A stretch of DNA of 64,000 nucleotides from Buttiauxella gaviniae ATCC 51604 (lineage in GTDB: Bacteria > Pseudomonadota > Gammaproteobacteria > Enterobacterales > Enterobacteriaceae). Numbering within the stretch: the stretch's first letter is position 1; the number at the start of each line of letters is the position of its first letter. The stretch is from contig NZ_LXEP01000003.1 of the NCBI RefSeq assembly GCF_001654835.1, positions 290,888-354,887 of the forward strand. Direction: 5' to 3'. A program made the translations under genes and the position numbers. Under the pieces are notes generated by a model. That model had not been told where the DNA came from. It saw only the letters and a program-made list of their open reading frames with translations, and did no database searches. This document shows, piece after piece, positions 11,399-21,240 of this stretch.

Positions 11399-12118
11399 TT
11401 AACGGGTGTGCATTGCCAAATCACCCGGTAGGTTTTTCTGCATCCGATGCCAGATTTCACCACTTTCACGCCCGTAGGTACGAACAGTATCAAATACCTG
11501 ATCGTGCAAACCTTGTTGGCAAATTTCCGCCAGACGATGGTAGAAACCTAACGCCAGACTGCGCGCCTCCGGACTTGAGAAGTAGTGACGCCCGATGCGG
11601 GTATACAACCCTTTCATTCCATTGAGGATCAGCCCGTAAATCGGGTTACCGGAAGCAAAAGCCAGACCACGGAAAATGTTGTAATCAAGCTTAGCGAACG
11701 CATCAGCGTGATCTTCAACGCTGTTTGCGGTAGCCAACACTTCTTGCGCTTTATCCGGATGCTGGCGAACAGCAGTACGAATAAAGATAGTGGAAATGTT
11801 AGTTCGCACTGACAGCAGGTTATCAATTAACTGCGGCACGCTGTCATGATCGAGACGCGCCAAAGTTTCCAGAATGTTTAAACCGGAGGTTTCCCAGAAG
11901 TTATTCACTTTGGTCGGCTTGCCATGCTGAATCGTTAACCAGCCATCACGCGCCAGGCGCTGAAGCACCTCGCGCAATGTGGTACGGGTCACACCGATTA
12001 GCTCGGATAACTCACGCTCAGCAGGAAGAATTGTTCCCGGGGCAAAGCGGTTATTCCAGATACTTTCGATGATGTATTCTTCCGCGAAACCCGCCGGGCT
12101 CTGCGCCTTAATGACCAT
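11399..12118 (-). CDS. fadR: Fatty acid metabolism regulator FadR
   Basis: A 239-residue GntR-family regulator, the same length as in E. coli. The N-terminal winged helix (1-75) contains [20 protein letters not shown] and the wing HGKPTKV. The C-terminal all-helical domain binds long-chain acyl-CoA, which releases FadR from DNA. It represses fad genes and activates fabA and fabB. A predicted FadR operator lies in this same window before fadD (23042-23058). It is divergent from nhaB, as in E. coli. Confidence 0.97.
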   Translation of the reverse strand: MVIKAQSPAGFAEEYIIESIWNNRFAPGTILPAERELSELIGVTRTTLREVLQRLARDGWLTIQHGKPTKVNNFWETSGLNILETLARLDHDSVPQLIDNLLSVRTNISTIFIRTAVRQHPDKAQEVLATANSVEDHADAFAKLDYNIFRGLAFASGNPIYGLILNGMKGLYTRIGRHYFSSPEARSLALGFYHRLAEICQQGLHDQVFDTVRTYGRESGEIWHRMQKNLPGDLAMHTR

Positions 12119-12416
12119 AGTATGCTTTCCATTACACAGGTTTTGCTAAAGAGACTCATCATACCAGATGCCATGCGGCGCAGGTAGCAGCGAGGTGCGC
12201 CAAATTTGGAATCATGGTTTAATTTTTCAGACCATCGCACAACCAAAGTATATTCCTATACCTTGATTGATATCTTATGCGCGGGTAACCTGAAACAACT
12301 CAATTGACGCAACTTTATCTTTATCCGAAATATTTCTGTTTTAAGTTTTGGGGAGAAAAGATCAAATCTCCGGCACTTTGACATATTACGGATAAGTGGA
12401 GCATGAAAATTCTACG

Positions 12417-13982
12417 ATGGAAATGTCTACCGGGCGTGCGCTTTTTCGCAACTTTTTAGGTCAGTCACCTAATTGGTACAAGCTGACTTTACTGACTTTT
12501 TTAGTCATAAATCCTTTAATATTCTGGTTTGTTAGTCCATTCGTTGCAGGCTGGATGTTGGTTGCCGAGTTTATATTCACTCTGGCAATGGCTCTGAAAT
12601 GTTATCCGCTGCTTCCAGGCGGGCTACTGACTATTGAAGCCGTGTTCATTGGAATGACAACGCCAGACCATGTACGCGCAGAAATTGCATCAAATCTTGA
12701 AGTTTTGCTGCTACTGATATTTATGGTTGCGGGCATCTATTTCATGAAACAGCTTCTGCTGCTGCTATTTACTAAGCTCCTGCTAGGCATCCGCTCAAAG
12801 ATATTGCTTTCCCTCGCTTTTTGTATCGCAGCCGCATTTTTATCGGCCTTCCTCGATGCTCTTACCGTGGTCGCTGTCGTTATCAGCGTGGCGGTTGGCT
12901 TCTATGACATCTACCACCGCGTTGCGTCGACTGGCGATCTTGAAGATGGTATTCAGGATGACACCCAACTTGATTCCGACACTCGCAGCACACTCGAGCA
13001 ATTCCGCGCTTTTCTGCGCAGCCTGATGATGCATGCCGGTGTGGGCACCGCGTTGGGTGGTGTGATGACAATGGTCGGCGAGCCGCAAAACCTGATTATT
13101 GCGAAAAATGCTGGCTGGCACTTTGGCGATTTCTTCTTACGTATGGCTCCGGTGACCATTCCGGTTCTAATCTGCGGCTTACTCACTTGCGTGTTGCTCG
13201 AGTCCACCAAAATGCTCGGTTACGGTGAGAAACTGCCAGAAAAGGTGCGTGGGATTTTGCAGGACTATGACACTAAAAGTGCGCAAAAACGCACCCGTCA
13301 GGATAGTGTAAAACTGATCGTTCAGGCACTGATTGGTATCTGGCTGGTGATTGCTCTGGCACTCCATTTAGCCGAGGTAGGGTTAATTGGCCTTTCAGTG
13401 ATCATTTTTGCCACCTCATTGTGTGGTGTGACTGATGAGCACCAGATAGGTAAAGCTTTTACCGAAGCGCTGCCGTTTACCGCACTGCTTACCGTGTTCT
13501 TTGCGGTCGTCGCCGTGATAATTGACCAGCATCTGTTTACGCCTGTTATTCAGTTTGTTTTGCAGGCCGAACCACATTCGCAACTGGCGCTGTTCTACTT
13601 GTTTAACGGCATCCTTTCATCGATTTCCGATAACGTGTTTGTCGGCACCGTTTATATCAACGAAGCGAAAACTGCACTCACCAACGGCATTATTGACCTC
13701 AAGCAGTTTGAGTTCCTGGCAGTGGCGATTAACACCGGCACTAACTTGCCGTCAGTTGCGACACCAAATGGCCAGGCAGCCTTCTTATTCCTGCTCACTT
13801 CCGCACTGGCTCCGCTGATTCGTCTTTCTTATGGCCGTATGGTGCTGATGGCTCTACCGTATACGCTGGTATTGACCATCGTTGGATTATTAGGTGTTGA
13901 ATTTACGCTGGTGCCAGCAACCGAATGGATGCTGCATGCCGGCTGGATTTCCTCACCGGTGATGAACGCCATACCGCATTAA
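12417..13982 (+). CDS. nhaB: Na+/H+ antiporter NhaB
   Basis: A 521-residue NhaB-family antiporter (E. coli 513) with about 12 membrane segments that exports sodium. Conserved blocks are [58 protein letters not shown] and [22 protein letters not shown] at 12396 would add seven residues, but [18 protein letters not shown] aligns with E. coli [18 protein letters not shown], so the ATG at 12417 is chosen. The ribosome site is weak (GTGGAG lies 15 bases away), so the GTG start remains possible. Confidence 0.93.
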   Translation: MEMSTGRALFRNFLGQSPNWYKLTLLTFLVINPLIFWFVSPFVAGWMLVAEFIFTLAMALKCYPLLPGGLLTIEAVFIGMTTPDHVRAEIASNLEVLLLLIFMVAGIYFMKQLLLLLFTKLLLGIRSKILLSLAFCIAAAFLSAFLDALTVVAVVISVAVGFYDIYHRVASTGDLEDGIQDDTQLDSDTRSTLEQFRAFLRSLMMHAGVGTALGGVMTMVGEPQNLIIAKNAGWHFGDFFLRMAPVTIPVLICGLLTCVLLESTKMLGYGEKLPEKVRGILQDYDTKSAQKRTRQDSVKLIVQALIGIWLVIALALHLAEVGLIGLSVIIFATSLCGVTDEHQIGKAFTEALPFTALLTVFFAVVAVIIDQHLFTPVIQFVLQAEPHSQLALFYLFNGILSSISDNVFVGTVYINEAKTALTNGIIDLKQFEFLAVAINTGTNLPSVATPNGQAAFLFLLTSALAPLIRLSYGRMVLMALPYTLVLTIVGLLGVEFTLVPATEWMLHAGWISSPVMNAIPH

Positions 13983-14126
13983 GTTATTCTTACGGGCGGT
14001 ATAGCGCCCGTTTACCTTATTTGTCTGAATAACATTCAATTAGCGTGTTATTTTGATGTGCGTACTGGCGCAGAAATCGAATTCGTTTACACTGCCGACT
14101 CAACGCATGTTGCAGGGATACTGATT

Positions 14127-14657
14127 ATGTTGCGATATTTAAACCAATGTTCCCTTGGGCGCGGTGCCTGGCTTCTTCTGGCATTAACAGCCTTTGCCCT
14201 GGAAATGGTGGCATTGTGGTTTCAGCACGTCATGATGCTGAAACCTTGTGTTATGTGCATTTACGAGCGCTGCGCACTGTTTGGCATTATGGGTGCAGGG
14301 ATTGTCGGTGCCATTGCGCCAAAAACTCCGTTGCGTTACGCCGGAATTGCGCTTTGGATCTACAGTGCAGGGAAAGGTCTGCAATTAGCGTGGGAACACA
14401 CCATGCTTCAGCTTCACCCTTCCCCGTTTGTGACTTGTGACTTTGCCGCACGTTTCCCAAACTGGCTGCCGCTAGATAAGTGGATGCCGTCAGTATTTGT
14501 GGCAACAGGTGATTGTTCTGTACGTCAGTGGGAATTTTTGTCGCTGGATATGGTGCAGTGGTTAGTGGGGATTTTTGCTGTCTTCCTACTGATTGCCGTC
14601 TTGGTGTTAGTTGCTCAACCTTTCAAACCAAAACGTCGCGATCTGTTCGGCCGCTAA
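14127..14657 (+). CDS. dsbB: Disulfide bond formation protein DsbB
   Basis: A 176-residue inner-membrane protein, identical in length to E. coli DsbB, with four membrane helices. It reoxidises DsbA and passes electrons to quinones. Both redox pairs are present: Cys41-Cys44 in [10 protein letters not shown] and Cys104-Cys130 in FVTCDF and ATGDC. The longer frame from 14058 adds 23 residues with no family match. The ATG at 14127 has CAGGGA upstream and gives MLRYLNQCS. In E. coli umuDC is adjacent; here it is absent at this place. Confidence 0.95.
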   Translation: MLRYLNQCSLGRGAWLLLALTAFALEMVALWFQHVMMLKPCVMCIYERCALFGIMGAGIVGAIAPKTPLRYAGIALWIYSAGKGLQLAWEHTMLQLHPSPFVTCDFAARFPNWLPLDKWMPSVFVATGDCSVRQWEFLSLDMVQWLVGIFAVFLLIAVLVLVAQPFKPKRRDLFGR

Positions 14658-14676
14658 GTTCGAAATTCAGATACAC

Positions 14677-14703
14677 AAAAACCCGCCTTGGCGGGTTTTT
14701 TAT
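14677..14703 (+). terminator. Rho-independent terminator of dsbB
   Basis: AAAACCCGCC-tt-GGCGGGTTTTTT: an 8-bp GC-rich stem followed by a T run. It also faces the 3' end of the opposite-strand lipoprotein gene. Confidence 0.9.
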
Positions 14704-14705
14704 TA

Positions 14706-14942
14706 TTAGTGGTCGCGACGATAAAGCGTCCACTGATCTATTCGCTCGCCACTTGGCAATATGCAATCGCCACCTTCACCCAGATCGGTTTTCACCGTTC
14801 TCAACTCACCGCCTTTGTCTTTGCAGTAAACTGACGCCGGGTTCGGCATGCCGATAACCTGCGGCGGTTTAGGTGCCACGGGTTCAGGCGATGAACAGCC
14901 ACTGAGGATGAGTGCCCCAATTAGTAATGTTATTTTTTTCAT
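14706..14942 (-). CDS. Small DUF333 lipoprotein
   Basis: A 78-residue predicted lipoprotein. The signal peptide MKKITLLIGALILSGC ends in lipobox LSGC (Cys16), followed by a Pro-rich linker and a DUF333-type core (NPASVYCKDKGGELRTV, GGDCILPSGERIDQWTLYRR). Known relatives include YoaF and hemolysin-inhibitor-like proteins of unknown function. It is convergent with dsbB, occupying part of the space used by umuDC in E. coli. The two Cys of the core (YCKD and GDC) could form a disulfide, which is of interest next to dsbB, but that is inference. Confidence 0.8.
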   Translation of the reverse strand: MKKITLLIGALILSGCSSPEPVAPKPPQVIGMPNPASVYCKDKGGELRTVKTDLGEGGDCILPSGERIDQWTLYRRDH

Positions 14943-15285
14943 TATTCCTCCGTTATGGAGGCTGAATGTTAACAGTGCAGAAGTGGGGAAAGCAAAACCA
15001 GCGCAATTCGCTCTTAGCGAGCAGCTACACTATATTGATGAATCGCACTCATCGGACGATGAAGAAGATGCATCCCTGATTTACAGAAGATACAAACAGC
15101 GCCATGGGGATTTGTTTCTCGGACATCGTAAGGGGAGGTGCGATACTGTGAACCGCCACATGACGGACACTTAAATGTTAAGTACTGGATAAAAACCTAC
15201 TTTTATTTGTTATTGAAAGAACACCGTATCATAAAGATTTCGTTTTGTACGATTTATTTTTGTGTTCTTTCTCGAAGCTGGTGGT
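14943..15285. other. Gene-poor interval with a large inverted repeat
   Basis: No convincing gene is seen. A short hairpin CCTCC-gttat-GGAGG sits at 14946-14960. The plus-strand frame ending at 15174 is open and hydrophilic (QLHYIDESHSSDDEEDASL) but has no clear ribosome site and no recognised family. GAAAGAACAC (15215-15224) pairs with GTGTTCTTTC (15262-15271), with inner CGTA/TACG also pairing. This long hairpin ends close to the ycgN stop and may be a terminator relic or small mobile repeat. Confidence 0.5.
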
Positions 15286-15732
15286 TTAGTCTGCCCACTC
15301 AGGTTTGTTTAATATATGATCTTGCCAGTCAGTCACTTCAGACTCTTTCACTGCAATATGGCGCACAGAAATGCGTTCACCATGCATTGCGGCTTTTGAA
15401 CCTGTCAACAAGGGATGCCATACCGGCAAGTCCTTGCCTTCAGCTAAGAGACGGTACGCGCACGAATGCGGTAACCACTCAAAGGTTGGCAAGTTATCAC
15501 GAGTCAATTTGATACAGTCCGGCTCATACTCAAAGCGGCGTTCGTAATTTTTACACTGACAAGTTTTGATGTTTAATTGCTTACAGGCGACATTGGTGAA
15601 GTAAATTTCATCCGAGTCTTCATCCATCAATTTATGCAGACAACACTGGCCGCAGCCGTCACAAAGTGATTCCCACTCAGTGTCACTCATTTCGTCAAGA
15701 GTTTTGCGCTGCCAGAACGGTGCTGTAGTCAT
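15286..15732 (-). CDS. ycgN: UPF0260 cysteine-rich protein YcgN
   Basis: A 148-residue YkgJ/UPF0260-family protein (E. coli 153). The Cys cluster [11 protein letters not shown] and later [18 protein letters not shown] suggest Zn or Fe-S binding, but the function is unknown. The C-terminal block [27 protein letters not shown] matches YcgN across its length and is described here only by its ends (GERISV, LNKP). It lies downstream of ycgM on the same strand. Confidence 0.92.
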   Translation of the reverse strand: MTTAPFWQRKTLDEMSDTEWESLCDGCGQCCLHKLMDEDSDEIYFTNVACKQLNIKTCQCKNYERRFEYEPDCIKLTRDNLPTFEWLPHSCAYRLLAEGKDLPVWHPLLTGSKAAMHGERISVRHIAVKESEVTDWQDHILNKPEWAD

Positions 15733-15795
15733 GATGTTTGTCCGGTAATAAAAAACAAGCGCACCTTATAAACAGTCTGAGCCGCAGATGCAAGT

Positions 15796-15817
15796 TTTGC
15801 CGCCCTCAGGCGGCAAA
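15796..15817 (-). terminator. Hairpin after ycgM
   Basis: TTTGCCGCC-ctca-GGCGGCAAA forms a 9-bp stem in the gap between ycgM and ycgN. The T run is short, so it probably attenuates rather than fully ends the ycgM transcript. Confidence 0.6.
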
Positions 15818-15821
15818 TTGA

Positions 15822-16481
15822 TTATAGAACGCGTGTGGTCAAGTTGCGGTCTGCGAAGCTGACTTCGAGTTCGTCGCCACTCACAAGCGGCCCCACACCT
15901 TCCGGTGTTCCGGTCAGGATCACATCACCGGCTCGTAAGGTGAAAAAGCGGCTCATATAAGCAATCAAAGGCACGATTTTATGGATCATGTCTGAAGTAC
16001 TGCCCTGCTGGCGAACTTCGCCATTGATCTTTAATGCAATAGGCGTATTTTGCGCATCGCAGTTAAACTCGCTGGCTGGAATAAACCCAGAAATCGGGCA
16101 GGAATTGTCAAACCCCTTCGCTTTTTCCCAGGGTTGGCCCGCTTTTTTTAATTTCCCCTGCAAGTCACGAAGCGTCAGATCAAGTGCTATACCATATCCT
16201 GCAATGGCCTTAGTAACATGCTCATCTGTTGCCTGTCTCAGCGTAGATCCAATCAGAATCGCAAGCTCAACTTCATGATGCAGCGAACCCAAACCATGTG
16301 GTAGAACCAGTGGCTGGCGAATATCACACAATGCACTTTCAGGCTTAATAAACAACACCGGCTCTTCCGGCGTTGCACTGCCCATCTCTTTGATATGTTT
16401 TGCGTAGTTACTGCCTACACACACTACTTTGCTGACCGGAAAATCCAGCAGCGCACCCTGCCAGTTATGATGCTGATACAT
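15822..16481 (-). CDS. ycgM: Fumarylacetoacetase-family hydrolase YcgM
   Basis: A 219-residue FAH-superfamily protein (E. coli 219). Human homologue FAHD1 is an acylpyruvase and oxaloacetate decarboxylase. The metal and active-site signatures are VGSNYAKHIKEMG, the metal ligands in HHEVELAILIG, and TGTPEGVGPL near the C-terminus. The substrate in bacteria is not settled. It lies between ycgN and a transglycosylase gene; in E. coli ycgM directly follows ycgL, so the gene between them is additional here. Confidence 0.93.
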   Translation of the reverse strand: MYQHHNWQGALLDFPVSKVVCVGSNYAKHIKEMGSATPEEPVLFIKPESALCDIRQPLVLPHGLGSLHHEVELAILIGSTLRQATDEHVTKAIAGYGIALDLTLRDLQGKLKKAGQPWEKAKGFDNSCPISGFIPASEFNCDAQNTPIALKINGEVRQQGSTSDMIHKIVPLIAYMSRFFTLRAGDVILTGTPEGVGPLVSGDELEVSFADRNLTTRVL

Positions 16482-16559
16482 GCCTTTCCTCTGCGTCGTT
16501 GTGTTAATTACCTTTGATACTAGTGAAAAAAATCGCGGCTGAATACTGATGAGTATCAG

Positions 16560-17627
16560 TTATCGTACGATAGCGTCAGCCATCGTCGCGATGCTTATCG
16601 CAAAGTAGTAAGAACGATTCCAGTGCATGATGGTGCGAAAGTTATTGTAGACAAGGAACGAGCGCCCCAGGTTGTCATCGGGTGTGATAATCCAGGCTTT
16701 TTGCGAAGGTGGAGGTGGTGTGGTTGCGTCTTTTAACGTGATTCCTAATTTTTGCCATTGGCTAACTGTTTTACCCTGCTCTGTTTTGGTTCCGGCAAGC
16801 GTGCTATCGAAACCTTCGGGAAGCGTGACTTCTCTGCCCCATTCTCCGCCCGCCTTCCAGCCTTCAGTCTCAAGATAATTAGCGGTTGAAGCAAAAACGT
16901 CACTGGTGTTAGTCCAGATATCGACTTTCCCATCACCATCACCATCCGCGCCATAGCGCAAATAGGAACTTGGCATAAATTGGCTTTGCCCCATTGCCCC
17001 CGCCCATGAACCTTTCAGCTCTTGCACGGTGATATGGCTCTGGTCGAGAATTTTTAATGCAGCCATCAACTCTTTGGTAAAGAATGCTTCACGCCGCCCT
17101 TCAAATGCCAGTGTTGCCAGTGCAGAAACAATGTCCTCTTTACCCTGGATTTCGCCAAAATGGCTTTCCATCGCCCACAGAGCAACGATGTACTGACTTT
17201 GAACGCCAGTACGGGTGCTGATAGCTTCTAATTCATTTCGGTGCTGCTGATACTGCGCGCGCGCTTGTTCAATCTTTTGTGGCGTAATCACCCGAGACAG
17301 GTATTCATCCAACATAATTTTCTTTTCGAGCTGGCTCTGGTCGGATTTGATGACCCGATCAACAAAATGAATGCTAGCGAATGCGTTGCTGATAGTACTG
17401 TCGCCAATTCCCTGAAGGCGGGCTTGCTCTTTTAGTGTCTCAACAAAAGCTGGAAATTCGGCGGGGTTTCGCCCTTGCTGCGCAAGCGTTGTAGGTGCAG
17501 GCGTACTCTCAGGCTGCGTCGCAACTGAGGGATTAACAATGGATTGCGCCTGTTCGTCAGAAGATAAAGCGCTAAAACTGGTCAACATAAAGGTGATGAC
17601 GGTTAAACAAATTGCTGGAGTGTTCAT
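16560..17627 (-). CDS. MltB-type lytic murein transglycosylase
   Basis: A 355-residue periplasmic enzyme of the MltB/Slt35 (GH103) family that cleaves peptidoglycan to anhydromuropeptides. Residues 1-23 form a signal peptide without a lipobox cysteine, so it is probably soluble, unlike MltB. Catalytic Glu154 sits in LWAMESHFGEIQG. GSWAGAMGQSQFMPSSYL and the Ca2+-binding EF-hand-like loop DGDGDGKVDIW follow, and a C-terminal NNFRTIMHWNRSYYFA segment matches the family. It sits between ycgM and ycgL, where E. coli K-12 has no gene. Which anhydro-product or growth phase it serves cannot be told. Confidence 0.88.
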   Translation of the reverse strand: MNTPAICLTVITFMLTSFSALSSDEQAQSIVNPSVATQPESTPAPTTLAQQGRNPAEFPAFVETLKEQARLQGIGDSTISNAFASIHFVDRVIKSDQSQLEKKIMLDEYLSRVITPQKIEQARAQYQQHRNELEAISTRTGVQSQYIVALWAMESHFGEIQGKEDIVSALATLAFEGRREAFFTKELMAALKILDQSHITVQELKGSWAGAMGQSQFMPSSYLRYGADGDGDGKVDIWTNTSDVFASTANYLETEGWKAGGEWGREVTLPEGFDSTLAGTKTEQGKTVSQWQKLGITLKDATTPPPPSQKAWIITPDDNLGRSFLVYNNFRTIMHWNRSYYFAISIATMADAIVR

Positions 17628-17702
17628 CTTTTTCCCCGCGGTTATTTGTTCTAAATATCATCTACCTTTATGTTCAGGAAAGATTTGGCAGTAGTCTGAA
17701 AC

Positions 17703-17978
17703 TTATTTTTTCGGACTGTTTTCGAGATGCATTTTTAACAAACTTTCAGGTGGTGGTGGCAATTGTAAATAATAGCCAACATCTTTGAGAGCTTGTTTTA
17801 CTTTATCAAAATCAGCATTAGCCAGTTTTTTACTCCCATCAAGCGGTAATACCATTGCCAATTGTGGGGTACCAAAACCTTTCATCAATTCTTCAGGTAC
17901 GCGTGAGAAATCGTCTTTTTTTTCGACATAAAGATAAGTTTGGTCACGTTTACTACTTCTGTAGATCACACAAAACAT
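17703..17978 (-). CDS. ycgL: YcgL-family protein
   Basis: A 91-residue YcgL domain protein. [31 protein letters not shown] and [18 protein letters not shown] match E. coli YcgL closely. The family lacks a proven function; the tight link with minC and rnd across enterobacteria is only suggestive. It is divergent from minC. Confidence 0.93.
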   Translation of the reverse strand: MFCVIYRSSKRDQTYLYVEKKDDFSRVPEELMKGFGTPQLAMVLPLDGSKKLANADFDKVKQALKDVGYYLQLPPPPESLLKMHLENSPKK

Positions 17979-18104
17979 TTTTTTTACTCTATTTTAGCCA
18001 GATGGTGGCTTGCCTGAATATATCTGTGACTATAACATGCCAGATGTACTTCGGAATATCGTCCCACACAGGTGGGGATTAAAACTGAATTGAGTAAGGC
18101 CAGG

Positions 18105-18812
18105 ATGTCAAACACGCCAATCGAGTTAAAAGGCAGCAGTTTTACCTTATCAGTGCTTCATATACATGATGCACAACCCGAAGTCATTCTCCAGGCCCTT
18201 CAGGACAAAGTATCCCAGGCTCCGGCCTTTCTGAAAAATGCACCAGTGGTGGTGAATGTTGCCAGCCTCGATGGTTCAGTTAACTGGAAGAAAGTCCAGC
18301 AAGCGGTAGTTTCTTCCGGTTTGCGAGTAGTCGGTATAAGTGGTTGTAAAGACGAAGCTTTGAAGAGGGAAATTGAACTCGCTGGCTTGCCACTGCTGAC
18401 TGAAGGGAAAGAAAAGAATTCGCGTTCCAGGGCCACTCCCGCTGAGGTTGCGGCACCAGTAGAACCAATTGTTAGCCCGATCACAAAAACGCGTTTGATT
18501 GATGCCCCGGTTCGTTCCGGTCAGCGCATTTATGCGCCAAACTGTGATTTGATTATCACCAATCACGTCAGTGCCGGTGCAGAACTTATAGCAGATGGTA
18601 ATATTCATGTTTACGGCATGATGCGTGGCCGTGCTCTGGCGGGCGCCAGTGGCGATCGTGATGCACAAATATTCTGTACTAATCTTGCTGCTGAGCTGGT
18701 CTCAATAGCGGGAGAATACTGGCTAAGTGAACAAATACCAGCCAATTATTATGGGAAAGCGGCGCGCCTGAGTTTGGCGAGTGGTGCTCTCTCCGTTCAA
18801 TCTTTGAATTAA
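18105..18812 (+). CDS. minC: Septum site-determining protein MinC
   Basis: A 235-residue FtsZ-assembly inhibitor (E. coli 231). The N-terminal domain (about 1-110) antagonises FtsZ. A variable linker (about 105-130, rich in Ala, Pro and Glu) joins the C-terminal beta-helix, seen as [31 protein letters not shown] and [10 protein letters not shown], which dimerises and binds MinD. The frame extends 11 codons upstream, but [17 protein letters not shown] is the exact E. coli N-terminus and AAGG precedes the ATG at 18105. First gene of minCDE. Confidence 0.97.
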   Translation: MSNTPIELKGSSFTLSVLHIHDAQPEVILQALQDKVSQAPAFLKNAPVVVNVASLDGSVNWKKVQQAVVSSGLRVVGISGCKDEALKREIELAGLPLLTEGKEKNSRSRATPAEVAAPVEPIVSPITKTRLIDAPVRSGQRIYAPNCDLIITNHVSAGAELIADGNIHVYGMMRGRALAGASGDRDAQIFCTNLAAELVSIAGEYWLSEQIPANYYGKAARLSLASGALSVQSLN

Positions 18813-18836
18813 GCCCTTTTAACAAGGAATTCCTTT

Positions 18837-19649
18837 ATGGCACGCATTATTGTTGTTACGTCGGGTAAAGGGGGCGTCGGTAAGACCACGTCCAGCGCGG
18901 CCATCGCTACGGGTTTGGCCCAGAAGGGAAGAAAAACCGTCGTTATCGATTTTGATATTGGCCTGCGTAACCTGGATTTAATCATGGGTTGCGAGCGCCG
19001 CGTGGTATACGACTTCGTTAACGTTATTCAAGGCGACGCCACATTAAATCAGGCGTTGATCCGAGATAAGCGCACCGAACAACTCTACATTCTTCCAGCA
19101 TCGCAGACCCGCGATAAAGATGCCCTTACCCGCGAAGGTGTGGCGAAGGTACTCGAAGATCTGAAAAATATGGACTTTGAGTTTATCGTTTGCGATTCAC
19201 CTGCGGGTATCGAAACAGGCGCATTAATGGCGCTCTATTTTGCTGATGAAGCAATTATCACGACTAACCCTGAAGTTTCATCAGTGCGCGATTCAGACCG
19301 CATTCTCGGCATTCTTTCTTCAAAATCACGCCGTGCCGAAAACGGTGAATCGCCAATTAAAGAACACCTTCTGTTAACTCGCTACAACCCGGGCCGTGTA
19401 AACCGCGGCGACATGCTGAGCATGGAAGATGTGCTGGAAATCCTGCGCATTCCTCTGGTTGGTGTGATTCCTGAAGATCAATCTGTGCTGCGTGCTTCAA
19501 ACCAGGGTGAGCCGGTCATTCTTGACCAGGAGGCTGACGCTGGTAAAGCTTATGCAGATACTGTTGAGCGCCTGCTTGGCGAAGATCGCCCTTTCCGCTT
19601 CATTGAAGAAGAGAAGAAAGGCTTCCTCAAACGCCTGTTCGGAGGATAA
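18837..19649 (+). CDS. minD: Septum site-determining ATPase MinD
   Basis: A 270-residue ParA/MinD-type ATPase, the same length as in E. coli. The deviant Walker A motif is KGGVGKTT (residues 11-18), switch regions are DFDIGLRNLD and CDSPAGIE, and the C-terminal amphipathic membrane-targeting helix is GFLKRLFGG. It recruits MinC to the membrane and oscillates with MinE. It starts 24 bases after minC with AAGGAA upstream, and ends 3 bases before minE. Confidence 0.98.
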   Translation: MARIIVVTSGKGGVGKTTSSAAIATGLAQKGRKTVVIDFDIGLRNLDLIMGCERRVVYDFVNVIQGDATLNQALIRDKRTEQLYILPASQTRDKDALTREGVAKVLEDLKNMDFEFIVCDSPAGIETGALMALYFADEAIITTNPEVSSVRDSDRILGILSSKSRRAENGESPIKEHLLLTRYNPGRVNRGDMLSMEDVLEILRIPLVGVIPEDQSVLRASNQGEPVILDQEADAGKAYADTVERLLGEDRPFRFIEEEKKGFLKRLFGG

Positions 19650-19652
19650 GTT

Positions 19653-19931
19653 ATGGCATTACTAGACTTTTTTCTCTCACGGAAAAAGAACACCGCCAAC
19701 ATTGCAAAAGAACGTCTGCAAATTATCGTCGCAGAGCGTCGCCGTGGTGATAGTGAACCTCATTATTTGCCGCAGCTAAAACGCGATATTCTGGAAGTCA
19801 TTTGCAAATATGTAAAAATCGATCCTGAGATGTTAACAGTCGTTCTCGATCAAAAGGATGACGATATTTCTGTTCTGGAGCTTAACGTCACGTTGCCAGA
19901 AACTCAGGAAGCAACAACCAAATCCGCGTAA
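19653..19931 (+). CDS. minE: Cell division topological factor MinE
   Basis: A 92-residue protein (E. coli 88). The N-terminal [20 protein letters not shown] is the membrane-binding and anti-MinCD helix; the rest is the topological-specificity domain with the [15 protein letters not shown] strand (here [12 protein letters not shown]). It stimulates MinD ATPase and drives pole-to-pole oscillation. Only the last residues (TQEATTKSA) differ clearly from E. coli. Confidence 0.97.
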   Translation: MALLDFFLSRKKNTANIAKERLQIIVAERRRGDSEPHYLPQLKRDILEVICKYVKIDPEMLTVVLDQKDDDISVLELNVTLPETQEATTKSA

Positions 19932-19943
19932 TACATTTTACGT

Positions 19944-19985
19944 AATAAGCCTCCTGGAATTACTCCGGAGGCTTATTTATTTTTA
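19944..19985 (+). terminator. Terminator of the min operon
   Basis: AATAAGCCTCC (19944-19954) pairs with GGAGGCTTATT (19967-19977), followed by TATTTTTA. It stands 13 bases after the minE stop. Confidence 0.9.
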
Positions 19986-20090
19986 CGAACTGACAATGTT
20001 TAAATGCGGACTATTCTTAAAGGTTAATGGATATATTCTATTACCATTTAGCAAAACACTGTGATTATTCACAGTAACCTTCCGCAAATA

Positions 20091-21212
20091 TTAAAAATCA
20101 GCCAGCAACGTTTTTAAAGCTTCACCCATTACACGTCCACGCCAGCCACTGATTAATTCCGGCTGTGTAGTCTGGGTTTTTAATTGCCAGTGCCAATTCA
20201 GCAACTGGTTAATTTGTCGGCGTGAAGCGAGTAACTCTGCACTCAAACCACAAGTTTCACTCACCTGCTGAACCAACGCTTTGATAGCTTTAAATACGCG
20301 GCGATATCCCGGCATATCAATCAGATTACTCAGCGGTTCAGGTAGTTCATCATCAGATAACGCCTGTGCTTCAACAACCAATGCCAACAACGTTTTACCA
20401 TGAAAACGAATTTCACTGCCGCTCAGGCCAAGGTGTTCAAGTTCACCTAACGATCCCGGCATATAGCGTGCAACCTGCCAGAGGTGTTCTTCGCGTACGA
20501 CGAAGTTAACCGCCATATCACGCTCACGCGCTTTACGCAGACGCCACGATGCCAGTTTCTTCAGGCAAGCCAACTGGCGCGTTCTTAACTGCCATGCGTT
20601 ACCAATTTCACGCCAGGCTTCTTCAGGATCGAGAACATCCTGACGACGGGAGGCCATTAGGTTGCATTCATCCAGAGCGGCTTCCATCCAGCCCGCAGCT
20701 TGTGTCTCTTCCATCAACTTGTGTGCAATTGGCAACAGATAGAGCACATCAGCGGCAGCATAATCACACTGACGCTCAGTCAGAGGACGTGCCAGCCAGT
20801 CGGTGCGCGATTCACTTTTATCCAGTGCAATACCGGTAAACGACTCAACAATGGTGGCAAAGCCACAGGAGAGTGGGCGCCCACTAAATGCGGCCAGAAT
20901 CTGTGTGTCGATAAACGGGTCGGGCAACATGCCGAACGCATTGAGGAACACTTCCAGGTCTTCGCTGCCAGCGTGCAGGAACTTAATCACCGCAGTGTCT
21001 TGCAACAACGTTTTGAATGGCGACCAATCAGAAATCGTCAGCGGGTCGATAAGCGAAGCGGTTTCACCGTCGTACAGCTGGATCAAACCCAGTTGCGGGT
21101 AGTATGTCCGGGTACGAACAAATTCAGTATCCAGCGCAACAGCCGGAAATTGACGTGCAGCCTCACAAACGGTAGCCAGGCCTTCGTCGGTAGTAATCAT
21201 TTGGTAAGTCAA
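20091..21212 (-). CDS. rnd: Ribonuclease D, UUG start
   Basis: A 373-residue 3'-5' exoribonuclease (E. coli 375) that trims tRNA and other stable RNA ends. The DEDD exonuclease domain shows Exo I ALDTEFVRT, Exo II HAGSEDLEVF and Exo III CDYAAADVLYL, followed by two HRDC domains. The frame extends to an ATG at 21239, but E. coli rnd is known to start at UUG just before NYQMITT; here TTG at 21212 precedes TYQMITT and is chosen. A terminator hairpin plus U run lies directly upstream, also as known in E. coli. Confidence 0.92.
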   Translation of the reverse strand: MTYQMITTDEGLATVCEAARQFPAVALDTEFVRTRTYYPQLGLIQLYDGETASLIDPLTISDWSPFKTLLQDTAVIKFLHAGSEDLEVFLNAFGMLPDPFIDTQILAAFSGRPLSCGFATIVESFTGIALDKSESRTDWLARPLTERQCDYAAADVLYLLPIAHKLMEETQAAGWMEAALDECNLMASRRQDVLDPEEAWREIGNAWQLRTRQLACLKKLASWRLRKARERDMAVNFVVREEHLWQVARYMPGSLGELEHLGLSGSEIRFHGKTLLALVVEAQALSDDELPEPLSNLIDMPGYRRVFKAIKALVQQVSETCGLSAELLASRRQINQLLNWHWQLKTQTTQPELISGWRGRVMGEALKTLLADF

Positions 21213-21240
21213 ATTCAGTTCTCTTAGGTTTGCGCCCATA

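Noticed and set aside
14848..15174. 108-codon frame running from inside the DUF333 gene into the gap
   Set aside because: Starts antisense to the lipoprotein gene, lacks a ribosome site and a family. The hydrophilic end is mentioned under the gap instead.
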